From contig WGMC01000008.1 of NCBI GenBank assembly GCA_016125265.1, positions 62,001 to 126,000 of the forward strand: a stretch of 64,000 bases of DNA, read 5' to 3'. This DNA comes from Planctomycetaceae bacterium. Lineage in GTDB: Bacteria; Planctomycetota; UBA1135; GCA-002686595. The notes below the pieces were generated by a model that saw only the letters and a program-made list of their open reading frames with translations, was not told the DNA's origin and ran no database searches. Shown piece after piece: positions 35,265 to 44,092 of the stretch (within the stretch, counting starts at the first letter, position 1; every line of letters starts with the position of its first letter). A program made the translations under genes and the position numbers.

Positions 35265-36197
35265 TCAGCGGCGCGGCTGAAGCCCGGTGTGGGGCAGTTC
35301 GTAGATCGCGTCGAACTCGTCGGTGTCGACCACTTCCCGCTCGAGCACGGCGCGTGCGCGGGTCGTGGCGTCCAGCTCGAACCGCGCTTGGTCCTCGTAG
35401 CCCAGGCGCTTCTGGTCGTTCGAAAGCACTTGCAACTCGGCCTCTTGGCGCGTGCGCACTTCGCTCAGCTTCCCGACCACGTGGTCGAGGCTCACCGCTT
35501 CGAAGCGACCGGCCTGTTCGAGGGTCTTCTTGCGGTCGTTCATCATGTCGATCAGGCGTTCGTTGCGGGCGATGGTGTCCACTTGGCGCTCGATCTGCCA
35601 CAACTGGGCTTGGAACTGGGCGCGTTCGGTTTCGACTTGCAGCAGGGCCTCTTCGAGGCGCACGGCCTGGTCGTCGAGGTACTCGAGGTCGCGGGTCGCG
35701 TCGGCGGCGCGGGCGGCGTAGACGAACCGGGTTTGGCGCACCTGCTCGTGGCGGGCTTGCAGTTGGTTGAGCCCCGCATCGGCGCCGTCAAAGCGGGCGC
35801 GGCCCGTGCTGGCCATCTTGTGCTGGCGGCCAGCCATGGCGGTGGCGAGCTCCTGTTCGAGTTGCTGGATGTCCGCGTCGGCAAGCTCGACGACGCGCTC
35901 GGAGATCGCGCGCTCGCGCTCGAGCTGGCGCATCTGCTCGCGCAGTTCCCCGAGGTCGCCGCCGAGGGCCGCAACGCGCTTGGGGTATTCCTTTTCCAGT
36001 TCGCGCAACTGGGCGCGCAGGGCCGTCGGGTCGTCGATGTTGCGGTCGATGACCGAGATGATCTGGCCCTTGGCGTGTTGGGCCATGGCGGCGGTGCGCT
36101 CGCGGCCAGCCACGGCCAGGCTGGTACCAACGGTGGCGGCCGCGACGAGGCCGCCGAGGACGACGATGCGGGCAGTGCCCTTGAGGATCGAAAACAT
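35265..36197 (-). CDS. Membrane-anchored coiled-coil protein
   Basis: 310 residues. One N-terminal hydrophobic segment (IVVLGGLVAAATVGTSLAVAG, residues 11-31) anchors a long heptad-rich helix (LRAQLRELEKEYPKRVAAL, DLGELREQMRQLERERAISE, and so on to about residue 280). It ends in EFDAIYELPHTGLQPRR. I do not recognise the family; the size and shape resemble envelope coiled-coil proteins of planctomycetes. It is divergent from the sigma factor gene (193 nt gap) and may belong to its regulon. Confidence 0.75.
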   Translation of the reverse strand: MFSILKGTARIVVLGGLVAAATVGTSLAVAGRERTAAMAQHAKGQIISVIDRNIDDPTALRAQLRELEKEYPKRVAALGGDLGELREQMRQLERERAISERVVELADADIQQLEQELATAMAGRQHKMASTGRARFDGADAGLNQLQARHEQVRQTRFVYAARAADATRDLEYLDDQAVRLEEALLQVETERAQFQAQLWQIERQVDTIARNERLIDMMNDRKKTLEQAGRFEAVSLDHVVGKLSEVRTRQEAELQVLSNDQKRLGYEDQARFELDATTRARAVLEREVVDTDEFDAIYELPHTGLQPRR

Positions 36198-36389
36198 GGC
36201 GGTGGTGGTTGAGGGGTGGATCGGCAACGGGGCCGGGCACCGGGCCGGGCTCAGCAGCGTTGTTGGGAGCCCTGCGGCGGCCGTTTCACGAATCCGCGGG
36301 GAATCCGCGCGCAGGGGACGTGGCGCTCTCCCAACCCCCGCTCCCGCCGCCACCGACCGCGATCGGCGAGTGGTACGATCCCCTTCGCC

Positions 36390-37142
36390 ATGCCCCAGGA
36401 CCTCTCCACCGGCTTCATCGGCCGCCTCCGCGCCCGGGACCCCAAGGCGTGGTTCGAGCTGTGGGAGACCTTTGGACCGGTGCTTTCGGCCCAGTTGCGG
36501 CGCTGGGGCCGGGGTCGCATCGGCCCCGAGACGGTCCAGGACATGTCGCAGGAGACCCTGGCGGCGCTCGCCCAGGCCATCGACAGCCACGACCCCAGTC
36601 GGGGGGTGCGTTTTTCCACCTGGCTGCTGGCGATCGCCCGCTACACCCTTTCGGACGAGTTCGACCGCCGCAACGCCCAGAAGCGCGGCGAAGGGCGCAA
36701 ACCCGTCGAGCTGGACGAGCTGTTCGCGCCCGGCGCGGACATGCCGAGTCCGGACGAGGATTACCACCGCCTGGTGCTGGGCGCCAAGGTGGACGCCGCC
36801 GTGCGCCGGGTCGAGCGCGAATCCGAGTTCCTGGACTTCGAAGTCTTCCGCATGCGGGTCCTGGAGGGCCAGAGCGGCGTCCAGGTCGCCACGTCCCTCG
36901 GCACCAGCGAGGCCACCATCAGCCGCCGCCTCGCGCGGGTGCGCGACAACCTGCGCGCCCAACTGGCCGAGGTGGTGGGGCAGTACAGCTTCGGTCCCGA
37001 CGATCTCGAGGACCTGGCGCGAAACGGAATCGACCTCTCTCCCAACAAGGCGTCGGACGCCCTCTTCGACGAGGCCGTGGGCGAGGTGCACCGGCGCTAC
37101 GTGGCGCAGCGCGCTTTGCTCGACTCGGCCTCCCGAGGGTGA
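36390..37142 (+). CDS. Sigma-70 family RNA polymerase sigma factor
   Basis: 250 residues, an ECF-type sigma factor. Region 2 is in DMSQETLAALAQAI and FSTWLLAIARYTLSDEFDRRN; region 4 is in RVLEGQSGVQVATSLGTSEATISRRLARVRDNLRAQL. A C-terminal tail (DDLEDLARNGIDLSPNK to VAQRALLD) is extra. The kinase gene begins 91 nt downstream on the same strand, a sigma-kinase pairing frequent in this phylum, so the kinase may control or respond to this sigma factor. Promoter targets unknown. Confidence 0.88.
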   Translation: MPQDLSTGFIGRLRARDPKAWFELWETFGPVLSAQLRRWGRGRIGPETVQDMSQETLAALAQAIDSHDPSRGVRFSTWLLAIARYTLSDEFDRRNAQKRGEGRKPVELDELFAPGADMPSPDEDYHRLVLGAKVDAAVRRVERESEFLDFEVFRMRVLEGQSGVQVATSLGTSEATISRRLARVRDNLRAQLAEVVGQYSFGPDDLEDLARNGIDLSPNKASDALFDEAVGEVHRRYVAQRALLDSASRG

Positions 37143-37233
37143 TTCCAAGGCGGACTCCCGGCGGTCGGGTGCCGCCCGGATGTCCCTCGACCCTCCCGGA
37201 CGCGCGCCGGGCCCATAGCGAGCACCCCCCAAC

Positions 37234-39612
37234 GTGGCTATCGGTCAGCTCCTCCTCATGTTCCTGCTCGGCGCCCTGGCCCTGGGCCTCGGGGTGGCGC
37301 TCGTGTGGGTCGCGTTCCGCGTCACGGTCGGGACCGCCAAGGGCATCGGCGCCCTGGTCGGAGGCCTGTTCGCGCTCGTTCGGCACATCCTGCGCCACCT
37401 GATCGGCATCGTCGTGGAGCTGGTCCGGGCGGTCGGGGCCCTGATCGCGGCCCTCCTGCTGCCGCTGGCGGTTCTGTTCCAGGTGGGCCGCGGACGGTGG
37501 AGCCAGAGCCGGCACTACGGAACGGCACTCACGGACGAGCTGGGGAACGCCGCCGCCGCGCTCTACCGTGCCACCCTGGCCCACCCGCTGAAACTCGTGG
37601 GACTCGGTGGCCTCCTGGAGGGTGTCGAGCAGCGTGTGCCCGAGGTGATGGCCGCCGCGCCGGGCCCGGACGCGCCCAAGGCCGGCCCCAAGAAGGCCTT
37701 CGACGGCTACGTGATCACCGGCTCCCTGCCCGCGGGCGGGTCCGGTGCCAAGCTTTGGATCGCCCGCCCCACGGAAGCCAAGCAGGCCGCCCTTGCAGCC
37801 CAGTTCGCCGCGGCGCCCGCGGAGGTGGTGATCAAGTCCTTCGACCTGGCCGCGGGGTCCACCCTGCCCCAGATCGTGCGTGAAAATCGCGCCCTCGAAG
37901 CCGCGCGACGCCTGGGTCTGGTGCTCGAACACCAGATGACTCAGGACCGCTTCCACTACGTGATGCCGTACGTGGCGGGCGCGGACCTGTCGGAGGTCGC
38001 GCGCCGCATGCACGGCCGCGCCGGCCCGGAGGGCCTCGACGAGGCGGGTCTGCGCACGGTCACGGGCTACGCGGCGGGTCTTCTCGACATCCTCGCGCGT
38101 TTCCACGCGGCCGGCCTTTGGCACAAGGACATCAAGCCCAGCAACATCATCGTAGGCGAGGGGCGTGTGGAGCTCGTCGACCTAGGTCTCGTCACGCCGC
38201 TCGCGTCGGCGATGACGCTGACCACCCACGGCACCGAGTACTACCGCGACCCGGAGATGGTCCGCCTCGCCATGCGGGGCGTGAAGGTGCACGAGGTCGA
38301 TGGGGTCAAGTTCGACCTCTACTCGGCGGGTGCGGTGCTCTACTTCCTGATCGAGCACAGCTTCCCCGCCCACGGCAGCCTGTCGGCGGTGACGAAGCGT
38401 TGCCCCGAAGCGCTGCGCTGGATCGTGCGGCGCGCCATGGCGAGCCTCGACAGCCGCTACGGCTCTGCGGGCGAGATGCTGCACGACCTGTTGGCGGTGG
38501 TCGCGGCGAAGGACGCGTTTGCCCTGCGCCCCGCCGACCTGCCGTCGATGGGCGGCCGTGCGGTCGAAGTCGAGCGCGCTGTCGCTGCGGGCGAGCCGAA
38601 CTCGTGGCGCCAGGCGTCGATGCCGCGCCCGAGCCCCGCGTACGTGCACCAGCCGGTGCATGCGGCAGCGGCCGCCCCCGCATCGGCCCGCCGTCCCGCA
38701 CCCGTCGGCGCCGCGGGCGAGTCCCGTGGCAAGCGCAGCACCGGTTGGGCAGGTGTGGCGATCGCGTTGGGGCTGTTCATGGCCATGTTGGTCCTTGGCG
38801 CGTTCGCCATGCTGTGGGTTATGCCGGCGAGATTCGACGGCGGCTCGTCGCGGCACATGGTCGAAGGCTCCTGGCCCATGCCGACCCCTGCTCGGACCCA
38901 GCGTCAGTTGGAGAGCGCCCAGGCAGCGGTCGAAGCCGCGCGAGAGGAGGCGGAGGTCCTGCGGGCCCAGGCGCTCGGCCTCGCTGGGTCCACGCGCGCC
39001 GACGGCGAAATGCCGATCTTGCGCCTCGATCCCAAGCGCGAAGGGCGCAATCCCGCGGCCCTCGACGTGGCTCGCGACGCCGCGCAGCGTTTCGATGGTT
39101 TCGCACTGGGCCTCCTTCCTGGCGGTCCTAGCCCGAGCCGCAGTCCCGAGTTCGCCGCGTTCGCCGAACGGCTCGTGGAGCTGGGTCCGATCGACGTGAT
39201 CGGTGTCGAGTACGGGCGCACCTCGGACAACATCGAGCTCTGGGCCCAACTGCGCGCCGCGGCCGGCCTGTCCGGCGTGCGCGACGACGCGGCGGCCGAG
39301 CGGCTTGTGGCGATGCTGCGGGAGGGCTCCGACTTGGACGGTGTGCTCTGGTACGAACCCGCCGCGGATGGCAAGTCGGTGGAAGCGCGGCTCCTTGTGA
39401 CCGATCGTTCCCACCAGTCGATCTGGGGCCTGCTGCAAGCGGTGTGGATCGCGGAGTCGGCTCCTCGACCCGCGCCCACCTCGGCCGCGCCGTCCCCTGC
39501 GCCGGCCGCACCGTCCCCTGCGTCGGCCGCCTCGTCCGTGCCGAAACCGCCCGCCGCCCCGCCCTTGCCGGCCAGCACCTCGGCCAAGGCCGGATCCGGC
39601 CCGCGCCGCTGA
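37234..39612 (+). CDS. Membrane-anchored Ser/Thr protein-kinase-like protein
   Basis: 792 residues, starting GTG. N-terminal helices (residues 5-28 and about 52-72) put it in the membrane. The kinase domain has K201 in VVIKSFDL, catalytic HKDIKPSN at 297-304 (HKD instead of HRD) and metal-binding DLG at 316-318 instead of DFG. These residues are consistent with an active or near-active kinase. The glycine loop is weak (ITGSLPAGGSGAKLWIA). A linker, a second membrane helix (about 507-530) and a C-terminal domain (QRFDGFALGLLP, RLVELGPIDVIGVEY) follow, ending in a Pro/Ala tail. It probably senses or signals across the membrane together with the upstream sigma factor. Confidence 0.85.
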   Translation: MAIGQLLLMFLLGALALGLGVALVWVAFRVTVGTAKGIGALVGGLFALVRHILRHLIGIVVELVRAVGALIAALLLPLAVLFQVGRGRWSQSRHYGTALTDELGNAAAALYRATLAHPLKLVGLGGLLEGVEQRVPEVMAAAPGPDAPKAGPKKAFDGYVITGSLPAGGSGAKLWIARPTEAKQAALAAQFAAAPAEVVIKSFDLAAGSTLPQIVRENRALEAARRLGLVLEHQMTQDRFHYVMPYVAGADLSEVARRMHGRAGPEGLDEAGLRTVTGYAAGLLDILARFHAAGLWHKDIKPSNIIVGEGRVELVDLGLVTPLASAMTLTTHGTEYYRDPEMVRLAMRGVKVHEVDGVKFDLYSAGAVLYFLIEHSFPAHGSLSAVTKRCPEALRWIVRRAMASLDSRYGSAGEMLHDLLAVVAAKDAFALRPADLPSMGGRAVEVERAVAAGEPNSWRQASMPRPSPAYVHQPVHAAAAAPASARRPAPVGAAGESRGKRSTGWAGVAIALGLFMAMLVLGAFAMLWVMPARFDGGSSRHMVEGSWPMPTPARTQRQLESAQAAVEAAREEAEVLRAQALGLAGSTRADGEMPILRLDPKREGRNPAALDVARDAAQRFDGFALGLLPGGPSPSRSPEFAAFAERLVELGPIDVIGVEYGRTSDNIELWAQLRAAAGLSGVRDDAAAERLVAMLREGSDLDGVLWYEPAADGKSVEARLLVTDRSHQSIWGLLQAVWIAESAPRPAPTSAAPSPAPAAPSPASAASSVPKPPAAPPLPASTSAKAGSGPRR

Positions 39613-40013
39613 ACCGCCGTTTGCGCGACCCTTGGGGCGGGCCTTCAGCCCTTGTCTTTCCTCTCTCCAGAACCTGGGGCGTTGCCCCAGGCTACTATGG
39701 GGCGCGCCGTTGGCGCGCAGGAGCTCTGTTCGCTCCCACCCCTCGCGTGAGCTCACCGCACGAGTTCGTGCCGTGCGATCGTCGCCTGCCATCATCGCGC
39801 GAGCCCATCGCCTGCCATCGATGCGCGCGCTCGTGGCGTGCGATCGGTGCGCGGGGCGGCGCGTTAGAGCGGTGCGTGGGGGCGTCGCGCGCGTGGGGGG
39901 CGGAAGGGGCAACGCCCCGTCCGATCGTAGCCTGGGGCAACGCCCCAGGTGATGGGACGATGCTCGCCCGGGCTGAAGGCCCGGCCCATTGCGGAGCGGC
40001 GACGCTCAGCGCG

Positions 40014-40052
40014 CGAGCAACTCCGGCGGCAGCGGCCAGAGGGCCAGATCTG
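40014..40052 (-). pseudogene. Decayed duplicate of the pqiB 3' end
   Basis: CAACTCCGGCGGCAGCGGCC and the following AGAGGGCCAG match, with a few changes, the last codons of pqiB at 40301-40337. Similarity extends leftward through the sequence equivalent to the pqiB stop and GGGCTGAAGGCCC (39971). It is part of the tandem duplication in this array and not a gene. Confidence 0.65.
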
Positions 40053-40081
40053 TGCGTGCGATAGTTCCGTGCGGTGGTTCC

Positions 40082-40159
40082 GTGCGATCAGTGCGTGCGA
40101 TCGGTGCGTGCGATCAGTGCGTGCGATCGGTGCGTGCGATCGGTGCGTGCGATCGGTGC
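40082..40159. repeat. Six tandem 13-bp units
   Basis: The unit is GTGCGATC(A/G)GTGC, repeated six times without spacers; the ninth base alternates A, G, A, G, G, G. Every unit contains GATC. A looser single copy is seen near 39837. The lack of spacers excludes a CRISPR array. Confidence 0.92.
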
Positions 40160-40291
40160 GTGGGGGCGTCGCGCGCGCGGGGGTCTGAAAGGGGCAACGC
40201 CCCGCCCGATCGTAGCCTGGGGCAACGCCCCAGGTTTCGGTGAGAGGGAAGGCAAGGGCTGAAGGCCCGACCCATCGTGGAGGGTCGGCGG

Positions 40292-41740
40292 TCAGTTGGT
40301 GAGGAACTCCGGCGGCAGTGGCCACAGGGCCAGCTCCTTTTCGCCTGCGCGCAGGATGCCCAAGAGCGCGCCGTCCGTGCGCGCGAGCACGAGCGCGCCG
40401 TGCCACTCGGCGCGGTCGAGGCCCATGCCGTCTTCGGTGCGCCACGCTCGCAGACTTCCGTCGTCGCGGCGCAGCGCCGTCCAGCGGCTTGCGGACACGG
40501 CGATCGGTTCCGTCGCGCCATCGGCCCACAGCAGCACGTCCTCGGGCGCGTCGGGGGCGCGGCGGCGGTCCTTCGGCCAGGACGCGTCGGCCGGCCAGGA
40601 CGCCCCGGGTGTGCCCTCGAGCGCCAAGGTCGCCAAACCCTCCAGCGCGGCCGCGTCGGCGGCCTTCGGGACGGGCACCGCGCGGCCCTCGAATTCGAGT
40701 TCGCCGCCGGAATCCCGCGCGCCCTCCGGCGCGCGCAAGAGGTCCGCCGGTCCGAGCAGTTGCCCGTCGATGGCGAGCACCCAACCGCTGCGCGTGCGCT
40801 TGGAACTCCACAGCAACCCGCTCTCGAACGACAGCGCCGCGCGAGAAGGCCGCACCGGCGCACCGCCGGGCAACAGCGCCCCGGCGCCCACCGCGACCGA
40901 CGGCCGCCACTCGAGCCACTTGGGATCCGCGCCGGCCGCGAGCGCAAACCGTTGGCCGGTGCGCGCCGCCGCGCCGCCCTCCGGCGGGGTCGCGAACGCG
41001 ACGCCGCCCAACAGCAGCGACTCGAGGGACTCGAGGTCGAGCTGGATCCCGTCCAGCAGCCCGGCGCGCAGACTCAGACCGCTGGCCTCCCAAAAACGTG
41101 TGCGCGCGCGCACCAGCGGCGCGTACTCGGGCTCGATCCATAGGCGCAGTTCCACCGCTCCGCCGTCGCTGGTCAGGCCGACCGAAAGCACCCGTCCGAC
41201 CGGCAGTTGGCGGTACTGGACCGGCGCGCCGACGGTCACGCCTCCGCGGCTCGGGGTTTCGAGCACGACCTCGAGGCCCCCGGCCGCATCGAGGGGAGCC
41301 GACGGCAAGCCCTCGAATTGGCGCCGCGCGCTGCCGCCGGGCGGGCCGGGCACGACCACCAGGTGCGGTCCCGCGAACAGCGTTTCCAAACCGCTGACGG
41401 CGCCGCTGGCGATGCGCGGGCGCTCCACCCAAAACCGCGAGCCCTCCCGCGCCAGCGGCACGGCGTCGCCATCCAGTTGCACAGCCAGTTCGACGCCGCC
41501 TAGGTCCTGCGCCAGCCCCACGGACGCCACGCGGCCCACTTCGACGCCGCGGTACCGCAGCGGCGCGCCGGGCGCGATGCCATGCCCCTCGGCCACACGC
41601 ACACGCACTTCGACGGCGGGCGCGCGCCAGGCCTCGTAGGCGAGCAACGCGAGCGCGAGCAGCGTGATCGCCGGCAGGATCCACGCGAGCGACCGCCCGG
41701 GCGGTGCCTCCACGCGTGCCAAGGGCAGGGGTTCGTTCAT
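40292..41740 (-). CDS. pqiB: PqiB-like MCE-domain membrane protein
   Basis: 482 residues. One N-terminal helix (residues 18-34) anchors a periplasmic part with MCE/MlaD domains: the first at about 42-110 (IAPGAPLRYRGVEVGRVASVGL), the second at about 150-225 (VTVGAPVQYRQLPVGRVLSVGL). E. coli PqiB has three MCE domains; I see two here, and the C-terminal part is not clearly one. MCE rings carry phospholipids between membranes. It follows pqiA with a 4-nt overlap (ATGA), and no PqiC lipoprotein is nearby. Its last codons have a decayed duplicate in the repeat array downstream. Confidence 0.85.
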   Translation of the reverse strand: MNEPLPLARVEAPPGRSLAWILPAITLLALALLAYEAWRAPAVEVRVRVAEGHGIAPGAPLRYRGVEVGRVASVGLAQDLGGVELAVQLDGDAVPLAREGSRFWVERPRIASGAVSGLETLFAGPHLVVVPGPPGGSARRQFEGLPSAPLDAAGGLEVVLETPSRGGVTVGAPVQYRQLPVGRVLSVGLTSDGGAVELRLWIEPEYAPLVRARTRFWEASGLSLRAGLLDGIQLDLESLESLLLGGVAFATPPEGGAAARTGQRFALAAGADPKWLEWRPSVAVGAGALLPGGAPVRPSRAALSFESGLLWSSKRTRSGWVLAIDGQLLGPADLLRAPEGARDSGGELEFEGRAVPVPKAADAAALEGLATLALEGTPGASWPADASWPKDRRRAPDAPEDVLLWADGATEPIAVSASRWTALRRDDGSLRAWRTEDGMGLDRAEWHGALVLARTDGALLGILRAGEKELALWPLPPEFLTN

Positions 41741-42408
41741 CGTTTGCCGGTCCAGAGGGCGCGTTCGAAGAGCGCCCGGGGGTCGAAGAGCGCGGCCGCG
41801 GCGAGGCTCGCCACGACCACCAAGGTGAAAGCAACAGCGCCCGGGCCAGGTCGCACGCTCACGATGTCGCCGAGCTTGAGGCCGGCCACGAGCACGGCCA
41901 CCAGCAACACGTCGAGCATGCCCCAGCGCCCGGCCCATTCGAGGCCCACGAGCAGTCGCGCGCGGGCCGCACTCGAGAGGCGCTCGGGCGGTCGGCAGAG
42001 CAGCAACAGTCCGACCAGCTTGAGCGGCGGCGCCAGCACGGAACACAGGAACACGGCCGCTCCCGCCAGCAGCGCGCCCTCCTGCAAGAGCGCCACCGAC
42101 CCCGACCACACACTCGCCTCCTGGCGGGCTCCGAACCGCGAGATTTCGAGCAGCGGCAGGGTGACCGCAAACGGAAAGAGCATCAGCGCGGATACGGCGG
42201 TGGCCGCGGCCCAGTGGTTGCGCCGGCCGGGCTGACCGCCGAGGCGCACGCCGCAGCGGGCGCAGCGGGCCCGTTGCCGGGGACCCAGGGTCGGCACCCG
42301 TTGCACCAGACCGCACGTGGCGCAGCCCGCCAGGGATACCGCCGCGCCGGCGGGCTCCTGGACTCCTGGCTGCGGCACTCCTGGCAGCAACGGTGCGTTT
42401 GCCTCCAT
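41737..42408 (-). CDS. pqiA: PqiA-like inner-membrane protein
   Basis: 223 residues, half the size of E. coli PqiA, which carries two such modules. A zinc-ribbon-like C29-x2-C32 ... C49-x2-C52 is followed by four hydrophobic helices. The family motif LFPFAVTLPLLEISRFG sits in the first helix and its exit, with further helices such as GMLDVLLVAVLVAGLKLGDI. It works with PqiB in intermembrane lipid transport, as the 4-nt overlap shows. It lies divergent to the amidohydrolase operon (124 nt). Confidence 0.88.
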   Translation of the reverse strand: MEANAPLLPGVPQPGVQEPAGAAVSLAGCATCGLVQRVPTLGPRQRARCARCGVRLGGQPGRRNHWAAATAVSALMLFPFAVTLPLLEISRFGARQEASVWSGSVALLQEGALLAGAAVFLCSVLAPPLKLVGLLLLCRPPERLSSAARARLLVGLEWAGRWGMLDVLLVAVLVAGLKLGDIVSVRPGPGAVAFTLVVVASLAAAALFDPRALFERALWTGKR

Positions 42409-42532
42409 GCGGCGGTCATCCTACGCAAGGGGGCGGTGGCCTCCCCCTTCGCGGCTCCCACTCCCCTGGAACGGCGGAGCGTGGCAGGATGCGCAGCCGC
42501 CCTGGGACGGTTTCCGGGTCGGCCCCACGCAC

Positions 42533-44092
42533 ATGCACGTTTTCCATCCCCTCCTCCGTGCCCCTGGGCGCGTGTGTGCTGCCGCCCTCGGTGCGGCGCT
42601 TTGGTTTGCGCCCGCGGCCCCTGCGGCCCAGTTCGGCTCCCGCCCCCAGGCCGCCGAGCAGCGGCCCCAACCGGTGTGTGTGCGCGACGTGCAACTCGGC
42701 CTGGGCGAGGGCGCCGAGCGTGTCACGCTGCTGCTGGGCGGGGGCCGCATCCTCGGCCGCCAGGCGGCGGACGCGCCGCCGCCCCCGGGCCACATCCTCG
42801 TGGACGGCACGGGCCTGATCGCGCTGCCGGCCTTCGTCGACGCATTCACGACCCGCGGCGTCACCACACCGAGCCCGACCCCGGACCGCGATGAGGTGCA
42901 GGACCCCCGCGCGGACGTTTGGGTGGACATGCGCCCCGCCCTGCGGCGCGGACTGAACCCGGCGTTCCGGGCCGTCGACACCGCGACTTTGTCGGCCGAG
43001 CATTTGGATGCCTGGCGCGCCGCGGGTTTTGGCTACGCACTGCAGTCGCCGTCGGGCGAGTTGCTGTCCGGCCGCGCGGCCCTGGTCTCGCTGCGCGAGG
43101 GCGCGCTGCGCGAAAGGGTCGTGCGCGGCGACGTGGCCATGCACGCGTCCTTCAGTTCGACCGGCGGCGGGTATCCCGGCACGCTGATGGGGCGCATCGC
43201 GCACCTGCGCCAGTTCGCCCTCGACGCCGCGCACTTCGCCGAGCTCAGCCGGCGCCAGGAGGCGGGTCTTCCGGGTCCTCGGCCGCCCTACGACCCGGAT
43301 CTCGAAGTGGCCGCCCAACTGGCCAGCGGCGAGCTGCCGCTCTTGTGTGCGGCGGAGCGTCCCGCGGACCTGAGCCGCTGGCTGCGTCTGGCGGAGGAGT
43401 TCGGCTGGCGTCCGGTGGCCTTGGGCGGGCGGGAGCTGGGCGCCGACGCGGAGCGCCTCGCCAACCGCGGCCTCGCGGCGGTGCTCACCCTCGCCTGGGG
43501 CGACGAGGTCGACGACCCGCGCGAGCCGAAGAAAAAGAAGGACGCGCCGGACGGTCGCTCGAAGGAAGAGGCGGAACCCGAGCTTGCCACCGACGAAGTG
43601 CAAGTGGACGCGGACGGTGGGGGCGACGAGCCCTCCCCCGAAACCGACGCGGCACCCGACGACGCGGAGGCAGCTTCAGCCTCGCCCAAGCCCTACGAGG
43701 AGCCCTTCGCGCTGCGTCTCGAGAAGCGGCTCGAGTGGGAGAAGCGGCGCGATACGGCGATTGCGCTCGCGCTGCGCGGTGTGCCCTTTGCCTTTGGCAC
43801 GGCGGACGAGGCGCCCGGCGACCTCTTGCGCAAGGTGCGAGAGCTCGTGGAGGCTGGATTGCCCGAGGAGGCGGCCCTCGAAGCGCTTTCCGACGGCGCC
43901 CGGCGTGTCTTGGGTGCGGGCGGGCCCCGCAGCCTCGACGACGGCTCCGATGCGAGCCTGGCCCTGTGGAGCGCGAACCCGTTGACGGACAAGAAGGCGC
44001 GGGTCGAGTGGATGATCGTCGAAGGGCACCTGTGGCGCGCGCCCGCGAAGAAGGAAAGCGGCGCCGGCAACAAGGACGAGGAGAAGCGCTGA
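42533..44092 (+). CDS. Secreted amidohydrolase-fold protein lacking metal ligands
   Basis: 519 residues, with an export signal (MHVFHPLLRAPGRVCAAALG to about residue 40). The fold is that of amidohydrolases (ILVDGTGLIALPAFVDAF, and the end SLALWSANPLTDKKARVEWMIVEG), but the usual D-x-H-x-H after the first strand is DAFTTRG, without His. Metal binding at the canonical site is therefore lost. A charged low-complexity insert (KKKKDAPDGRSKEEAEPE to about EDAEAASAS) interrupts the barrel. The stop TGA overlaps the ATG of the next gene by one base (TGATG), so the pair is translated together; it may be a non-catalytic partner. Confidence 0.82.
   Translation: MHVFHPLLRAPGRVCAAALGAALWFAPAAPAAQFGSRPQAAEQRPQPVCVRDVQLGLGEGAERVTLLLGGGRILGRQAADAPPPPGHILVDGTGLIALPAFVDAFTTRGVTTPSPTPDRDEVQDPRADVWVDMRPALRRGLNPAFRAVDTATLSAEHLDAWRAAGFGYALQSPSGELLSGRAALVSLREGALRERVVRGDVAMHASFSSTGGGYPGTLMGRIAHLRQFALDAAHFAELSRRQEAGLPGPRPPYDPDLEVAAQLASGELPLLCAAERPADLSRWLRLAEEFGWRPVALGGRELGADAERLANRGLAAVLTLAWGDEVDDPREPKKKKDAPDGRSKEEAEPELATDEVQVDADGGGDEPSPETDAAPDDAEAASASPKPYEEPFALRLEKRLEWEKRRDTAIALALRGVPFAFGTADEAPGDLLRKVRELVEAGLPEEAALEALSDGARRVLGAGGPRSLDDGSDASLALWSANPLTDKKARVEWMIVEGHLWRAPAKKESGAGNKDEEKR

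Larger units (their letters stand above)
39613..40291. repeat. Compound intergenic repeat array
   Basis: About 680 nt without a gene. Palindromes CCTGGGGCGTTGCCCCAGG (39673-39691) and GCGCGCCGTTGGCGCGC (39702-39718) form hairpins. GGGGCAACGCCCC recurs at 39906-39918 and 40191-40203, and CCTGGGGCAACGCCCCAGG at 39931-39949 and 40216-40234. GGGCTGAAGGCCC is at 39971-39983 and 40256-40268, with its reverse complement at 39639-39651. The order of the parts is the same twice, so the block seems duplicated in tandem. Similar short palindromes occur in planctomycete intergenic DNA. Confidence 0.85.

Noticed and set aside
40082..40159. CRISPR-like regular repeats
   Set aside because: The units abut without spacers and have a 13-bp period, so it is a simple tandem repeat.
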